Shown: piece after piece, positions 8,121 to 16,780 of the stretch
Position numbering within the stretch: the first letter of the stretch is position 1
Layout: each line of letters opens with the position of its first letter
The notes under the pieces: generated by a model
The model's database searches: none
What the model was told of the DNA's origin: nothing
Seen by the model: only the letters and a program-made list of their open reading frames with translations
Source of the DNA: Lachnospiraceae bacterium
GTDB taxonomy: Bacteria > Bacillota > Clostridia > Lachnospirales > Lachnospiraceae
NCBI GenBank assembly: GCA_009774245.1
Contig: VSNM01000063.1
Span: forward strand, 1 to 32,231
Length of the DNA stretch: 32,231 bases
Reading direction: 5' to 3'
Program-made: the position numbers and the translations under genes

Positions 8121-9161
8121 ATGAACTACTCAGATATCTTAAAAAACGAATCATACCACTTCATACAGTCCGACGAACACCTGGGCAGGTACGTGATCCT
8201 GTTAGGGCTTGCCGGGAGCTACTCCTACGGCACCAACGATGAAAACAGCGATATCGACGTGCGGGGAGTCACGCTGAACAGAAAATCCGACCTGATCGGG
8301 CTGACAAGCTTTGAGCAGTATGTGGACACACAGACAGACACCACAATCTACAGTTTTATGAAAATGATCACGCTGCTCCTCTCCTGCAACCCCAACACGA
8401 TCGAACTGTTGGGGCTGAATCCGGAGCATTACCTGTATCTGCACCCGCTCGGGCAGGAGCTGATCGACAACGCGCCCCTCTTTCTGTCAAAGCGCGCGAT
8501 CCACTCCTTTGGCGGCTACGCGGACGCACAGCTGCGGCGCCTGCAGAACGCGCTGGCAAGAGATTCCTACCCGCAGCGCGAGAAGGAACAGCACATCTTC
8601 AATTCCGTGAAGAATGCCATGTATGATTTCCGGAAACGCTACGAGCCCTTTGAGAACGGATCGATCCGCCTCTACACGGACAAGGCGGTCAATCCCGACT
8701 TCGAGACAGAAATCTTTGTGGACACCAGCCTGACACATTATCCGCTGCGCGACTACAAGAATATCTGGAATGAGATGAACAACATCGTCAAGGACTACGA
8801 CAAGCTCGGAAAGCGCAACCGCAAGAAGGACGACAACCATCTGAACAAACACGCCATGCACCTGATCCGGCTCTTCATGATGGCGATCGACATTCTGGAA
8901 AAGGGCGAGATCCGCACTTACCGCCGGGAGGAACAGCCGCTCTTGCTGCAGATCCGAAGCGGTCATTTTCAGAAGGAGGACGGCACTTTCCGGGACGAAT
9001 TTTATGAAATGATCAATGAATACGAGAAAAAACTGGACAGCGCTGCGAGAAATACAGCGCTGCCCGATGAACCGGATATGAGACAGATTCAGGAATATGT
9101 CATGTCCGTCAATGAAAAAGTCGTGCGCGGCGAAATACAAACGCCCAAATTCCGAGAATAA
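8121..9161 (+). CDS. RlaP/YcgL-like nucleotidyltransferase 1
   Basis: A 346-residue protein of COG3541 / the RNA-repair DNA polymerase beta family (RlaP-like). The catalytic loop is at about residues 30-48: GLAGSYSYGTNDENSDIDVRG, with GS and DxD. After it come IYSFMKMITLLLSCNPNTIELL and the FGGYADAQLRRLQNAL helix that marks this family, then a basic region (KRNRKKDDNHLNKHAMHLIRLF). It is complete and in frame. The enzyme should transfer a nucleotidyl group, with RNA termini a plausible substrate by family association. It is followed after 22 bases by a second family member, so the pair is likely one operon. Confidence 0.85.
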   Translation: MNYSDILKNESYHFIQSDEHLGRYVILLGLAGSYSYGTNDENSDIDVRGVTLNRKSDLIGLTSFEQYVDTQTDTTIYSFMKMITLLLSCNPNTIELLGLNPEHYLYLHPLGQELIDNAPLFLSKRAIHSFGGYADAQLRRLQNALARDSYPQREKEQHIFNSVKNAMYDFRKRYEPFENGSIRLYTDKAVNPDFETEIFVDTSLTHYPLRDYKNIWNEMNNIVKDYDKLGKRNRKKDDNHLNKHAMHLIRLFMMAIDILEKGEIRTYRREEQPLLLQIRSGHFQKEDGTFRDEFYEMINEYEKKLDSAARNTALPDEPDMRQIQEYVMSVNEKVVRGEIQTPKFRE

Positions 9162-9183
9162 ATCAAGAAAAGGATACCGCACC

Positions 9184-9969
9184 ATGATATACAAAGATTT
9201 TGAGGGTTCCATCGAGGAACTTGTCTCTCTTAAACTAAATGAAATTGAGAAAAAGGAAGATGTAACGATACTCCACGCCGTCGAGTCCGGCAGCCGCGCG
9301 TGGGGATTCGCATCGCCGGACAGCGACTACGATGTGCGTTTTATCTATGTGCGCGATCAGCGATATTATCTGGGTCTGCAGCCCAGACAGGACTTCATCG
9401 ACTGGGCGCTTGACGAGACGCTCGACATCAACGGCTGGGATCTGTCCAAGGCCCTGCAGCATTTCCACAAATCCAACGCCACGCTTTTCGAGTGGGCAAA
9501 CTCGCCGATCGTCTATCACACGACACCCGCGTGGACGCGGATCTACGCCGCAGCCGAAAAATATTTTTCCTGCAAGTCCGCGATGTACCACTACTACGGC
9601 ACCGCACGAAAAAATTATCACGAGCATCTCACCGACGCGCTCGTGAAATACAAGAAATACTTCTATGTGCTGCGCCCGATCCTGGCATGCAAATGGATCG
9701 AGAAAAAAGCCTGCCCGCCGCCGGTTTTATTTGAACTGCTCGCCCACGAAGTCCTCGAGGACGATATGAGAGATCCCATATATCAGCTTGTGGAACAAAA
9801 AAAGCAGATGACCGAGTCCGAGAAAGCGCCCCGGATCGATCATCTGAATGCCTACATTGAAAAAGAACTTGCCTATTATAAGACTGCCATCGATACAATG
9901 GCTGACGACCGCACAGCGGACTGGAGCGCCCTGAACGAGGTCTTTTTTAATATGCTTCATGTTCCTTAA
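9184..9969 (+). CDS. RlaP/YcgL-like nucleotidyltransferase 2
   Basis: A 261-residue paralogue of the upstream protein in the same COG3541 / RlaP-like family. The catalytic loop is VESGSRAWGFASPDSDYDVRF at about residues 34-54, with GS and DxD, followed by family motifs RQDFIDWALDETLDINGWDLSKALQHFHKSNATLFEW. It lacks the longer C-terminal part of the first. The longer frame from 9097 is overruled by a purine-rich site (AAAAGGATACC) before the ATG at 9184. It ends by overlapping the convergent remnant at 9966. Two different members side by side suggest complementary roles. Confidence 0.85.
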   Translation: MIYKDFEGSIEELVSLKLNEIEKKEDVTILHAVESGSRAWGFASPDSDYDVRFIYVRDQRYYLGLQPRQDFIDWALDETLDINGWDLSKALQHFHKSNATLFEWANSPIVYHTTPAWTRIYAAAEKYFSCKSAMYHYYGTARKNYHEHLTDALVKYKKYFYVLRPILACKWIEKKACPPPVLFELLAHEVLEDDMRDPIYQLVEQKKQMTESEKAPRIDHLNAYIEKELAYYKTAIDTMADDRTADWSALNEVFFNMLHVP

Positions 9970-10268
9970 TTGAATATCGTGACGCTTCCCGTAATATGTA
10001 CACTGCTCGATGATGTCCCTTCTATAAATATAGTGTAGGTTCCTGATTGTTCAATCTTAATTGTATGATCAAGCCATCCATCTGAGGAACTTACATAGGT
10101 TTTCTTTCCAGAATAATCCTCTACTCCAGCTCTAAAACTATCCGAACTATTATCTGCTTGCAATGCAAAACTTACTCTACTTTCCGATGGCAAATAACTA
10201 TCAGAAGCATAACGTGAATCCGCCCCTTTGACAGTTACATCAATTTTGGAAGCACCTCTTGCATTTAT
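9966..10268 (-). pseudogene. C-terminal sensor half of the IS-split blaR1-like gene
   Basis: This is the 3' part of the gene at 12265-13382, cut off by the insertion sequence. Its frame reads INARGASKIDVTVKGADSRY, then a serine- and aromatic-rich beta-sandwich, ending SVHITGSVTIFN. Removing the element and one copy of its TAT duplication rejoins it in frame with EYALDI of the first half. The frame now runs into the element as far as 10337, so 23 residues of IS origin would head any product; no ribosome site supports that start. The domain resembles an extracellular ligand-binding beta fold, not a penicillin-binding domain, so the signal sensed is unknown. Confidence 0.8.
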
Positions 10269-10449
10269 AGTGTGCTCTCGGAAACTCGAACCCCTTGTTT
10301 TATAAGGCTTCAGAAATTTCCGAAATCTCATTTTCACCTCTATTTTTTACCTTCATTTTGTAACATTTCCGCTTTTAAATAACTTCCTGCTCTCTAAAAA
10401 TATTTCTTATTTTTTCTAAAAACAGCTTGACAAATACCCCGAAATGTGC

Positions 10450-10528
10450 GGTCGTTTTCGCTGATAATGCCAGCGAAAACGACCCTTTGTTTTATAAGTA
10501 TCTTCCCTCTTTCACTTATAAAACAAAG
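10450..10528 (+). ncRNA. tandem-hairpin leader of the IS copy 1 transposase
   Basis: Two perfect stems are adjacent. Hairpin 1 pairs 10450-10463 with 10471-10484 (14 bp, 7-base loop). Hairpin 2 pairs 10485-10499 with 10514-10528 (15 bp, 14-base loop). The 3' arm of hairpin 2 contains the first half of the ribosome site AAGGAGG (10526-10532). Translation from the ATG at 10542 should be poor unless hairpin 2 opens. TTGACA at 10427-10432 lies upstream but has no clear -10 at 17 bases. The same plan with different stem sequences occurs in copy 2. Confidence 0.7.
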
Positions 10529-10541
10529 GAGGTCACATTTT

Positions 10542-12059
10542 ATGTTCAAACCCGAATTATGGCAGAGCCATGACGAGTATAGAACCATCATCACTACGAT
10601 TGGCCGCAGGCTTTCCCGTAACAACCCTAAATATTCCTTTAACGAATATGATGCGGAACGCCAGAAACTCTTAAACCTCAATCTTGACCCGCTTTTGGAT
10701 TATATCCCTGGTTTTTATTCCCAGAGCGGCCGCCCTGCAAAACACCAGGCACAGATCCTGCGCTCCCTGATCCTTTTTGTCCTGCTTTTTAATAAAACCA
10801 AAGCACGCACAAGCCTTACTTTATGGGTACGTGAAGTCCTTCCCAACTCCATTTCCCTGGCTGTTCTTATTGGCTGCTCCTCTCTGGATGAACTGCCGCC
10901 CCTCGGCTCTTATTATGATTTCATGAACCGCTTCTGGATGGGCACGAGGAACCTGTATTCCCGCACGGCGCTTCTTCCGGCAGGCAGAAACGGCAAAAAA
11001 CCAAAAAAACTGATTGGCGCCGATGGAAAACTGGAGGAACCGCAAGACCCCTGCACGGTTACCTGCAGGGATATCGCAAATGATATCCTGGACGGAAAGC
11101 CTGCCGCTGACAATCCACAAGCCGCACTCCAGAAAATCTTTTCCATTCTTGCTGTACTGCCGTCTGTCCGCCTTGGGCTGATTGATGCGCAAAACCTTAC
11201 CCTCTCCGGTGACGGCACCGCTGTGGTTTCCCATTCCTCCCCTTACGGCAGGCATCTTCACTCCTGCGGCAGGGACTGCCCGTTCCGGGATGGCTGCGGA
11301 CGCCATTATTCTGACCCGGATGCCTCATGGGGATGGGACAGCGATAACAAAACATGGTTCTTCGGACATACTCTTTATATGCTGTGCACCAGGAACAATG
11401 CGTTGAAAATCGAACTCCCGCTGTTAATAAAGTTTACCGATGCCAAACGCCATGACAGCAAAAACTTCCTTTATGCCATAGATGATTTCGGGCGCAATGC
11501 CTTTGGCATTTCACCGAAAAATGTCTGCCTTGACTCCGCACACGACAACATCCCAACCTATGAACTGCTGGAACACTGGGATATCAATGCGCTGATTGAC
11601 ATCAACGGCAGGGCAAAGTCATCAGAAAACGCCCCTGCGGATGTCACTTTTGACAAGGAAGGACATCCTGTCTGCAAGGCTGGGCATGAAATGTGCCCCT
11701 GGGGAAATGATCCAGTCAAGGATGCTCATAAATACCGATGTCCCTGGAAATGCGGCCGTATTAAGGAATGCCCTTGCGCCGCCGAATGCTCCCCTGGCAG
11801 CTATGGGCGCACGGTCTACATAAAGAATAAAGGAGAGCTCCGTTTCCAGCCGCGCATCCCCAGGGATTCCCAGCAATATAAGGATATTTACAAGGAACGT
11901 ACCGCCTGTGAACGCGTCAACGACCGCGTTCTCAATGACTATTGCCTGCAGAGCCTGAAAATACGCGGCAGGGATCATTTCTCATTCTGGAGTATGCTCA
12001 TTGGCATCTGCATACATCTTGATGCGAGATATAAAGTGGCACATTTGTACGCTGTCTGA
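10542..12059 (+). CDS. DDE transposase, IS copy 1
   Basis: A 505-residue transposase. The N-terminal third (to about residue 150) contains SGRPAKHQAQILRSLILF and ELPPLGSYYDFMNRFW. The catalytic region follows, with LTLSGDGTAVVSH (first Asp), NVCLDSAHDNIPTY (second Asp) and RTACERVNDRVLND (Glu), all conserved in copy 2. A cysteine-rich segment between (CGRDCPFRDGCGRHY, then CPWKCGRIKECPCAAEC) resembles zinc ligands and recurs in the other copy. The start at 10542 follows AAAGGAGG by 9 bases; the longer frame from 10446 covers the leader hairpins and is not used. Confidence 0.9.
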   Translation: MFKPELWQSHDEYRTIITTIGRRLSRNNPKYSFNEYDAERQKLLNLNLDPLLDYIPGFYSQSGRPAKHQAQILRSLILFVLLFNKTKARTSLTLWVREVLPNSISLAVLIGCSSLDELPPLGSYYDFMNRFWMGTRNLYSRTALLPAGRNGKKPKKLIGADGKLEEPQDPCTVTCRDIANDILDGKPAADNPQAALQKIFSILAVLPSVRLGLIDAQNLTLSGDGTAVVSHSSPYGRHLHSCGRDCPFRDGCGRHYSDPDASWGWDSDNKTWFFGHTLYMLCTRNNALKIELPLLIKFTDAKRHDSKNFLYAIDDFGRNAFGISPKNVCLDSAHDNIPTYELLEHWDINALIDINGRAKSSENAPADVTFDKEGHPVCKAGHEMCPWGNDPVKDAHKYRCPWKCGRIKECPCAAECSPGSYGRTVYIKNKGELRFQPRIPRDSQQYKDIYKERTACERVNDRVLNDYCLQSLKIRGRDHFSFWSMLIGICIHLDARYKVAHLYAV

Positions 12060-12264
12060 TCTAATATGAATACACTCGAACTCTATAACCAGCCATTTAT
12101 CCTGTTAAAAAACGCATTTCTAACAGGCTTACTACTTTATGCCCTTTTTTCGGGAAAGTTCCCCTGAACAATTTTAAAATGAACATTTTTCTCTCCCACT
12201 TGTTGAATTCGTTTATATGGCCTGTTTTTCTGTTGCATCTTCAGTGAGTTTCCGAGACTACTCT

Positions 12265-13382
12265 TATATCCAACGCATATTCTATTATATCATTTGAAGT
12301 ATTATACTCTGTTATTTCAGGCATATAAGAAGTTTCCTGTTCCGCCTCAACCTCAGTGATGATGAAAGTCTCCACTGCCCAGTCCTGCATATTGGCTGCT
12401 CCCACAGAAGCAGCCGACACCGTAATCGGGCACAACAGCGCCATCACCGCTGATACCATTACCACTGACCATTTCATTCCCATTTTTTTGTTCCTCATAA
12501 TATTCTCAATTCTCCTTTCCAGACCATCAACCGTGTGACCAGTCAGCGACACTGCCATAGAACTTCCTGCACGCTCCTGCATCTGTAAAATCAGTTCCGC
12601 ATACAGGGAATATACCTGAAATGACCTGCCTTCTAGCACTTTCTCATCACATGCCATTTCGTTTACTTCGATAAAATACTCCGCAAATTTGTAGATAAAC
12701 GGATTAAACCAGTAGAGTGCACACAACAGAAATACAAGTCTGCGAAAAAAACAATCCCTGTTTTTACAGTGTATCAGTTCATGTTTTAGCAACAATTCAC
12801 ACTCCGCCTGCGTAAAACTGTACTCTGGCAGATATATTTTCGGTTCATATATGCCTGTTATAAATGGGGATTGTATGATTTCATTTGACAAGAGCATCAC
12901 GGGACGTTTCAATCCCAGCGTCATCATCAGTGTCTCCATCTGGTCAGCCGCTTGTGCGCTGCGGCAGTGCACACTGCATTTTTCTATTTTTTTAATAATA
13001 TACTGTCCTGTACATACTTGCAGATACCATAATACAGAAAGCCTAAAAACCATATGGAAAAAAGCAAGAATAATACCCAATGATTTCCATAACCAGTATC
13101 CAGACTGAACGAACTTTTATTGATAATATTCCAATAAGGAAAATCATCACTCTCCAAATAAGCTTTTCCCACATAGACAGATTTATATAAGATCATGCCT
13201 GACAACAGCGGCATGATAAAACAGTGAAATAACACCACCAGTTTCAGCAAACTGCTCAGCCAACTCATATTCATCTTTTTTTCAAGATACCTTTTAGCCA
13301 GAAATAGAAATGTAAACAAAATATTCATTGAAATAATAAGCGTTAACATTAATATTAAAATATCACTGATCTTCCATTTCAT
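12265..13382 (-). pseudogene. blaR1: blaR1-like M56 sensor metalloprotease, N-terminal part, frameshifted and IS-cut
   Basis: Membrane-bound zinc protease partner of the BlaI regulator. The first frame (13382-12984) gives 132 residues with three membrane helices and stops at TAG directly after an A7 run (12987-12993). The second frame continues the family with IEKCSVHC, then LLLKHELIHCKNRD (HExxH zinc site), YWFNPFIYKF and NEMACDEKVL, and a last membrane helix before the extracellular part. Adding one base at the A7 run joins them. The gene is then cut at 12264 by the insertion sequence. Full repair gives about 472 residues with the part at 9966-10268. Its start overlaps blaI by 20 bases. Confidence 0.85.
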
Positions 13383-13776
13383 CTTCCAATTCCCTCAAAA
13401 AATTTCTTGCCTTATCGATCTGCGCTTTTGTCAAAGGTTTCCCGCAAAATGCAGCAACAAGCCCTTCAAACGAAGTGTTCCCCAATCCGTCCCTGATCTG
13501 TTGCTGCAGCAATGCGTGTTCATATTCTTCCTGCGTGACCAGGGCATTGTAGATATGGTGCAATCCACTCTGTCTCTTATCAACATAGCCTTTTTCCGAG
13601 ATATTATATAAAATGGTACTCTTTGTCCCTCTTGCCTGCGGAAACTCCTGATAGATTTTTTCACTGCTGACACCTTTTGGATATTTCCATATAAACTTCA
13701 TAAATTCGAGTTCTGTGGCAGAAAGTTTTTTCTTGTTGCCCAAATAATATAGCGGAGTCTCTGCGGGTCTTGCCAT
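13363..13776 (-). CDS. blaI: BlaI/MecI-family transcriptional repressor
   Basis: A 137-residue regulator. A winged helix at about residues 15-80 (LSATELEFMKFIWKYPKGVSSE, then TKSTILYNISEKGYV and HHIYNALVTQEEY) is the BlaI/CopY signature, followed by a C-terminal dimerisation helix region with GLVAAFCGKPLTKAQIDKA. Partner proteases usually cleave in this C-terminal part. It heads an operon with the M56 protease gene (20-base overlap). AAGGAG lies upstream of the ATG. Since the protease is broken twice, the repressor may no longer be released. The signal is not necessarily a beta-lactam. Confidence 0.9.
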   Translation of the reverse strand: MARPAETPLYYLGNKKKLSATELEFMKFIWKYPKGVSSEKIYQEFPQARGTKSTILYNISEKGYVDKRQSGLHHIYNALVTQEEYEHALLQQQIRDGLGNTSFEGLVAAFCGKPLTKAQIDKARNFLRELEDEMEDQ

Positions 13777-13799
13777 ATCATGTTCTCCTTGTAATGATT

Positions 13800-13845
13800 A
13801 TTATAAATATATTTGTATAATAACATATATTTATAATTTTGTTAA
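13800..13845 (-). promoter_or_regulatory. promoter and operator of the blaI-blaR1 operon
   Basis: On the minus strand TTAACA (13840-13845) is spaced by 17 bases from TATTAT (13817-13822). A perfect 13-base inverted repeat (13800-13812 with 13825-13837, 12-base centre) surrounds the -10. This fits a BlaI-type repressor site that occludes the promoter, giving autoregulation. Confidence 0.7.
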
Positions 13846-13970
13846 GATGTCATTTAGGATGTCGCTGATTTACAATTATTATTATCAATCCAACTCTGTG
13901 CAATAAATTATTGTATACTCTATACACAGAACATTGAACAGAATAGGGGAATGACCTTCTCCACTACTCG

Positions 13971-14006
13971 CCGTGCGCCGCCTTGCGGCTTAATTCCTCT
14001 GCACGG
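13971..14006. repeat. nested GC-rich hairpin
   Basis: CCGTGC (13971-13976) pairs with GCACGG (14001-14006), enclosing GCCGC/GCGGC (13977-13981 with 13985-13989). It is GC-rich in an AT-rich gap between blaI and the lipoprotein gene. Its role is unknown; it could be a remnant of a palindromic mobile repeat. Confidence 0.45.
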
Positions 14007-14023
14007 GGCTGCGCATAAAAAGA

Positions 14024-14054
14024 AACCGAAAATCCTTTAAAAGAACTTTCGGTT
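14024..14054 (-). terminator. terminator after the lipoprotein gene
   Basis: An 8-bp stem (14024-14031 with 14047-14054) with a 15-base loop is followed on the minus strand by TCTTTTTAT. It lies 46 bases after the stop at 14100. Confidence 0.6.
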
Positions 14055-14099
14055 CAACATCCGGTTCGTTTTCATCGCATCTTCTCTTAACTTTCTAAT

Positions 14100-15223
14100 T
14101 CACTTCCACCAGTCTTCCGGCGGAAGTGCATCATGCAAAATTCCGTCCAAATACCATCCATCACGATCCCGTTTCAAATAGATGTACTTTTCATTCTCAC
14201 CTTTTTGCAATCCGCTGCCTGATGATGTATCAGACGCATTGATATAAATGATATAACATCCCCTATCTTCTGTCTTTTCCACTTCTTTCCCGCTTGCAGC
14301 CAGCTTAAGCACCTGCCATTCCTTCTGTATTTCCTCAAGGTATTCCTCATTTCCTGACAACTCGCATAATCCCGCATATTCTCCCAAATTGATCATCATG
14401 CAGCAAGTCTCGAACATATCACCCGCTGATTTTGCCCCCTTTTCCGCAAACTGTGTATAGAAGTAATCATCCTGCCGCACAAGTTCTGGCATCTCACTAC
14501 TTTCACCGCCAAACAATATCCATTCCATATCGCCGCTAATATATGAAATATCCGTTATTTTACCGTTCCCAACAGTCAGCGTTCCATAACTTCCATCAGC
14601 AAATAAAACAGATCTTTCACTGCAGTAATACGGTTTTACGGTTAACTCTTCCTGCGAAATATTCTTTGTCGGCACAAAGCTGTTAAAAATAATTTTATCC
14701 GTCAGATCCTCTATGACCGCTAATTTTTTTCCTGTCGATCATATTCATATAGAGATCCGGACGCTTCTGTCCTGATCCAGATCGTGTCCGCATTCTGACT
14801 TACGGATATCTCACAGGCAGAATCGTCATACTCCCCTAATGTCTGCAGATCAAGGCTGTCTTCTATCTCCCCCGTACTTAGATTATAGATAAACAAGCCA
14901 AAATACGCATGCATGACCAGCCGCTCATCATCTGCAAAATCTAACACCGGCATGTCCACAATCCTTGTGTTCGCAGCCCATCGGGCAGGCACAGACTGTA
15001 TGCCCTCTTCTGTCTGTGGCTCATTCGTCCGCTCCCCGGCATCGTCTGCATGATCCATCGCCATTTCTTCTTCCGCATCAAATGCCGCTGACATCATACT
15101 TTCCTGTGACTCCTCCGCAGACAGGTATCCTCCTGTTTCATTGGCGCACCCCTGCAGGAAAGATATGATCACAATCGCAGACATCATAACCTTTACACGA
15201 TAAATAGAATATCCCAAATTCAT
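14100..15223 (-). pseudogene. lipoprotein, BlaR1-extracellular-domain-like, frameshifted
   Basis: Two frames form one gene of about 374 residues. The first (15223-14720) has a lipoprotein signal: a hydrophobic segment (MMSAIVIISFLQGC) with the lipobox cysteine at about residue 27. An acidic linker follows, then IVDMPVLDFADDERLVMHAYFGLFIYNLSTGEIEDSLDL, a repeat seen in the extracellular part of clostridial BlaR1-like proteins. It stops right after an A7 run (14724-14730). The second frame continues with KKLAVIEDLTDK to 14100. One added base repairs it. The ATG at 15223 is immediately after GGGGGAG; the in-frame TTG two codons later is better spaced. Probably a cell-surface sensor or partner in the bla-type system. 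Confidence 0.7.
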
Positions 15224-15347
15224 CTCCCCCTAACATATACACACTTGTACTATCTCATTGACTGTTGTCCAATCCAAACATCCTTCCTCTAATGACGAAT
15301 TGATGTTTCTCAATGCAAAATATATTTTGTTAATATAATTATATTTA

Positions 15348-15376
15348 TATAATATCATACTATTTAAGTTTGTCAA
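15348..15376 (-). promoter_or_regulatory. likely promoter of the lipoprotein gene
   Basis: TTGACA on the minus strand (15371-15376) with ATTATA at 17 bases (15348-15353). The AT-rich stretch just inside resembles, but does not match exactly, the inverted repeat at the blaI promoter. Co-control by BlaI is possible. Confidence 0.5.
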
Positions 15377-15717
15377 CAATTTTTAGCACACCTATGTGTA
15401 AATACCTTCCTGTGCCTGCCGCCTTCAACCATGATCACTTCGTCAAATTCTGCCGGCGTCTTTAACTCCGTTTCCTCGAGGATCCTGCCCAATTTGTCTT
15501 TATCATATCTGCTGCTGCCGACAATGCTGCGCGTGATATCGTCATATAAAATGATCGGTTTATCCTCTATGTAGACGATCCTATTGCTGTTTTGCGCATC
15601 CTGCTCATACACAACTGTTCCGGACACAGGCTGATACAGCTGCATGATCAGCCGGCATATGGTAGATTTCCCGCTGCCGTTTCCGCCAATCACACCATAA
15701 TATTTTCCCTTTTCCAA
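15373..15717 (-). pseudogene. internally deleted ABC ATPase fragment
   Basis: The frame reads SLEKGKYYGVIGGNGSGKST (Walker A) and CRLIMQLYQPVSGTVVYEQD, then after ELKTPAEF it jumps to DEVIMVEGGRH, the sequence normally found close to the C-terminal end of an ABC domain. The signature LSGGQ, Walker B and H-loop are missing between. A stop lies about 30 bases upstream of the Walker A frame start and there is no ribosome site. It is therefore a dead remnant of an ABC exporter gene, unlike the intact exporter at 16781-18583. Confidence 0.65.
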
Positions 15718-15809
15718 CGATATGGAACAATTTACTGTAGTTTAACCCCCAGAATATATTTTAGCAATTAATCACTCTGAGCAGTCGGCTTGCAGATTAT
15801 TCAGCTTAT

Positions 15810-16772
15810 CTAAGGCTTGATCTCATTTATTATCTTTATTATCACATCACATTCCTTAATCCTAAGCTTTCTCAGTCCACTTCGCATAGAATTCAAAATA
15901 TCTTTCTCTCCTGATTTCATAAACTTTAAAGACATACGAAATATTGCTAATGCTTCTAACTCACACTTATAAAGGGACTGTCGGAATTCATCGTTAATAA
16001 TCTGCCGTTCTTGAAACTTAGCACATAGCATTTTCTTGTGTTCCCATATTGTGCGAAATACTTTTATATTCATTTTCTCCGGAAAAAGATCGCAATCAAA
16101 ACAATGTTCCAAATATTTATCGATAACATCATAGACTCCTATTCCGGTTGCCAACTGCCTCTCTTCATCTACGCTGCCCCTATACAAATATTCCTCAAGC
16201 CCTTCAAGCATCATATCAATGTCATAATTCACATGTACATTCTGATTTATTTTAAATGTACAAAACGTTGTACTTTCCTTTAAAAAACTACTAAAAAACG
16301 CTTTACTGATATCCTCTTGACTGACTCTTATTGTTTGAAGCATATCATTAAGATATCCCATAACATAAAAGTCATTATCCTCATATCCATAAATATATGT
16401 ATCATGTTCGTAATGTCTAATCATATAATGCTGCGTATATGGAAGGTAATATTCATCAACACTATATAGAAGCAAATAATTGTTTTGATCAATTCTCTCT
16501 TTTAAAAACATCGCAAATTGTTTCATTACCAAAACGTTACGATGAAATAAACTCATATCAGCTAATCCAATAGACCTATAATATTCCCAACTACTGTTTA
16601 AGAACTCCAAATCTATATTTTGATATTCATTTTTAAAATTGCAATATAAGTTTGAATAATTGATCAAAGCCATGTCAGAAATATTCTCATGTGCCAGAAT
16701 AATAGCCTGTACAAACGCAGATCCCTGATTTGTTCTTATATATGGCTCATCAACCCTAAGTAGATGCTTCAT
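15810..16772 (-). CDS. BtrH N-terminal-like protein, peptide-cluster accessory
   Basis: A 320-residue cytosolic protein, last in the peptide cluster and 8 bases after the ABC exporter gene. The segment at about residues 103-160 (YLLLYSVDEYYLPYTQHYMI, then HYEHDTYIYGYEDNDFYVMG) is the core of proteins related to BtrH of butirosin synthesis. Known BtrH moves an acyl group from an acyl carrier protein to an amine; its N-terminal fold is cysteine-protease-like. The usual N-terminal cysteine is not obvious (residues 12-25 read IRTNQGSAFVQAII), so catalysis may differ. With the carrier-like protein at 21582-21878 it could acylate the peptide. The second half is helical with no clear motif. Ribosome site GGAG precedes the ATG. 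Confidence 0.6.
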   Translation of the reverse strand: MKHLLRVDEPYIRTNQGSAFVQAIILAHENISDMALINYSNLYCNFKNEYQNIDLEFLNSSWEYYRSIGLADMSLFHRNVLVMKQFAMFLKERIDQNNYLLLYSVDEYYLPYTQHYMIRHYEHDTYIYGYEDNDFYVMGYLNDMLQTIRVSQEDISKAFFSSFLKESTTFCTFKINQNVHVNYDIDMMLEGLEEYLYRGSVDEERQLATGIGVYDVIDKYLEHCFDCDLFPEKMNIKVFRTIWEHKKMLCAKFQERQIINDEFRQSLYKCELEALAIFRMSLKFMKSGEKDILNSMRSGLRKLRIKECDVIIKIINEIKP

Positions 16773-16780
16773 CTATTCTA

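Larger units (their letters stand above)
10269..12264 (+). mobile_element. insertion sequence, copy 1, complete (1996 bp)
   Basis: Ends are defined by imperfect inverted repeats: 10269-10287 (AGTGTGCTCTCGGAAACTC) and the complement of 12246-12264 (AGAGTAGTCTCGGAAACTC), 16 of 19 matching. It is flanked by a 3-bp duplication TAT (10266-10268 and 12265-12267). It carries one DDE transposase gene and a structured leader. The repeats and overall plan match the second copy at 30128-32038, whose flanks are GTC. It sits inside the coding sequence of a BlaR1-like gene. The family could not be named with confidence; the DDE layout is of the IS4/IS1182-like kind. Confidence 0.9.

Noticed and set aside
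10269..10337. N-terminal 23 residues in front of the blaR1-like C-terminal half
   Set aside because: They are encoded by the insertion sequence end, not by the original gene; no ribosome site.
12241..12264. Apparent C-terminal end RVVSETH of the M56 protein
   Set aside because: These residues come from the inverted repeat of the insertion sequence; the real C-terminus is at 9966-10268.
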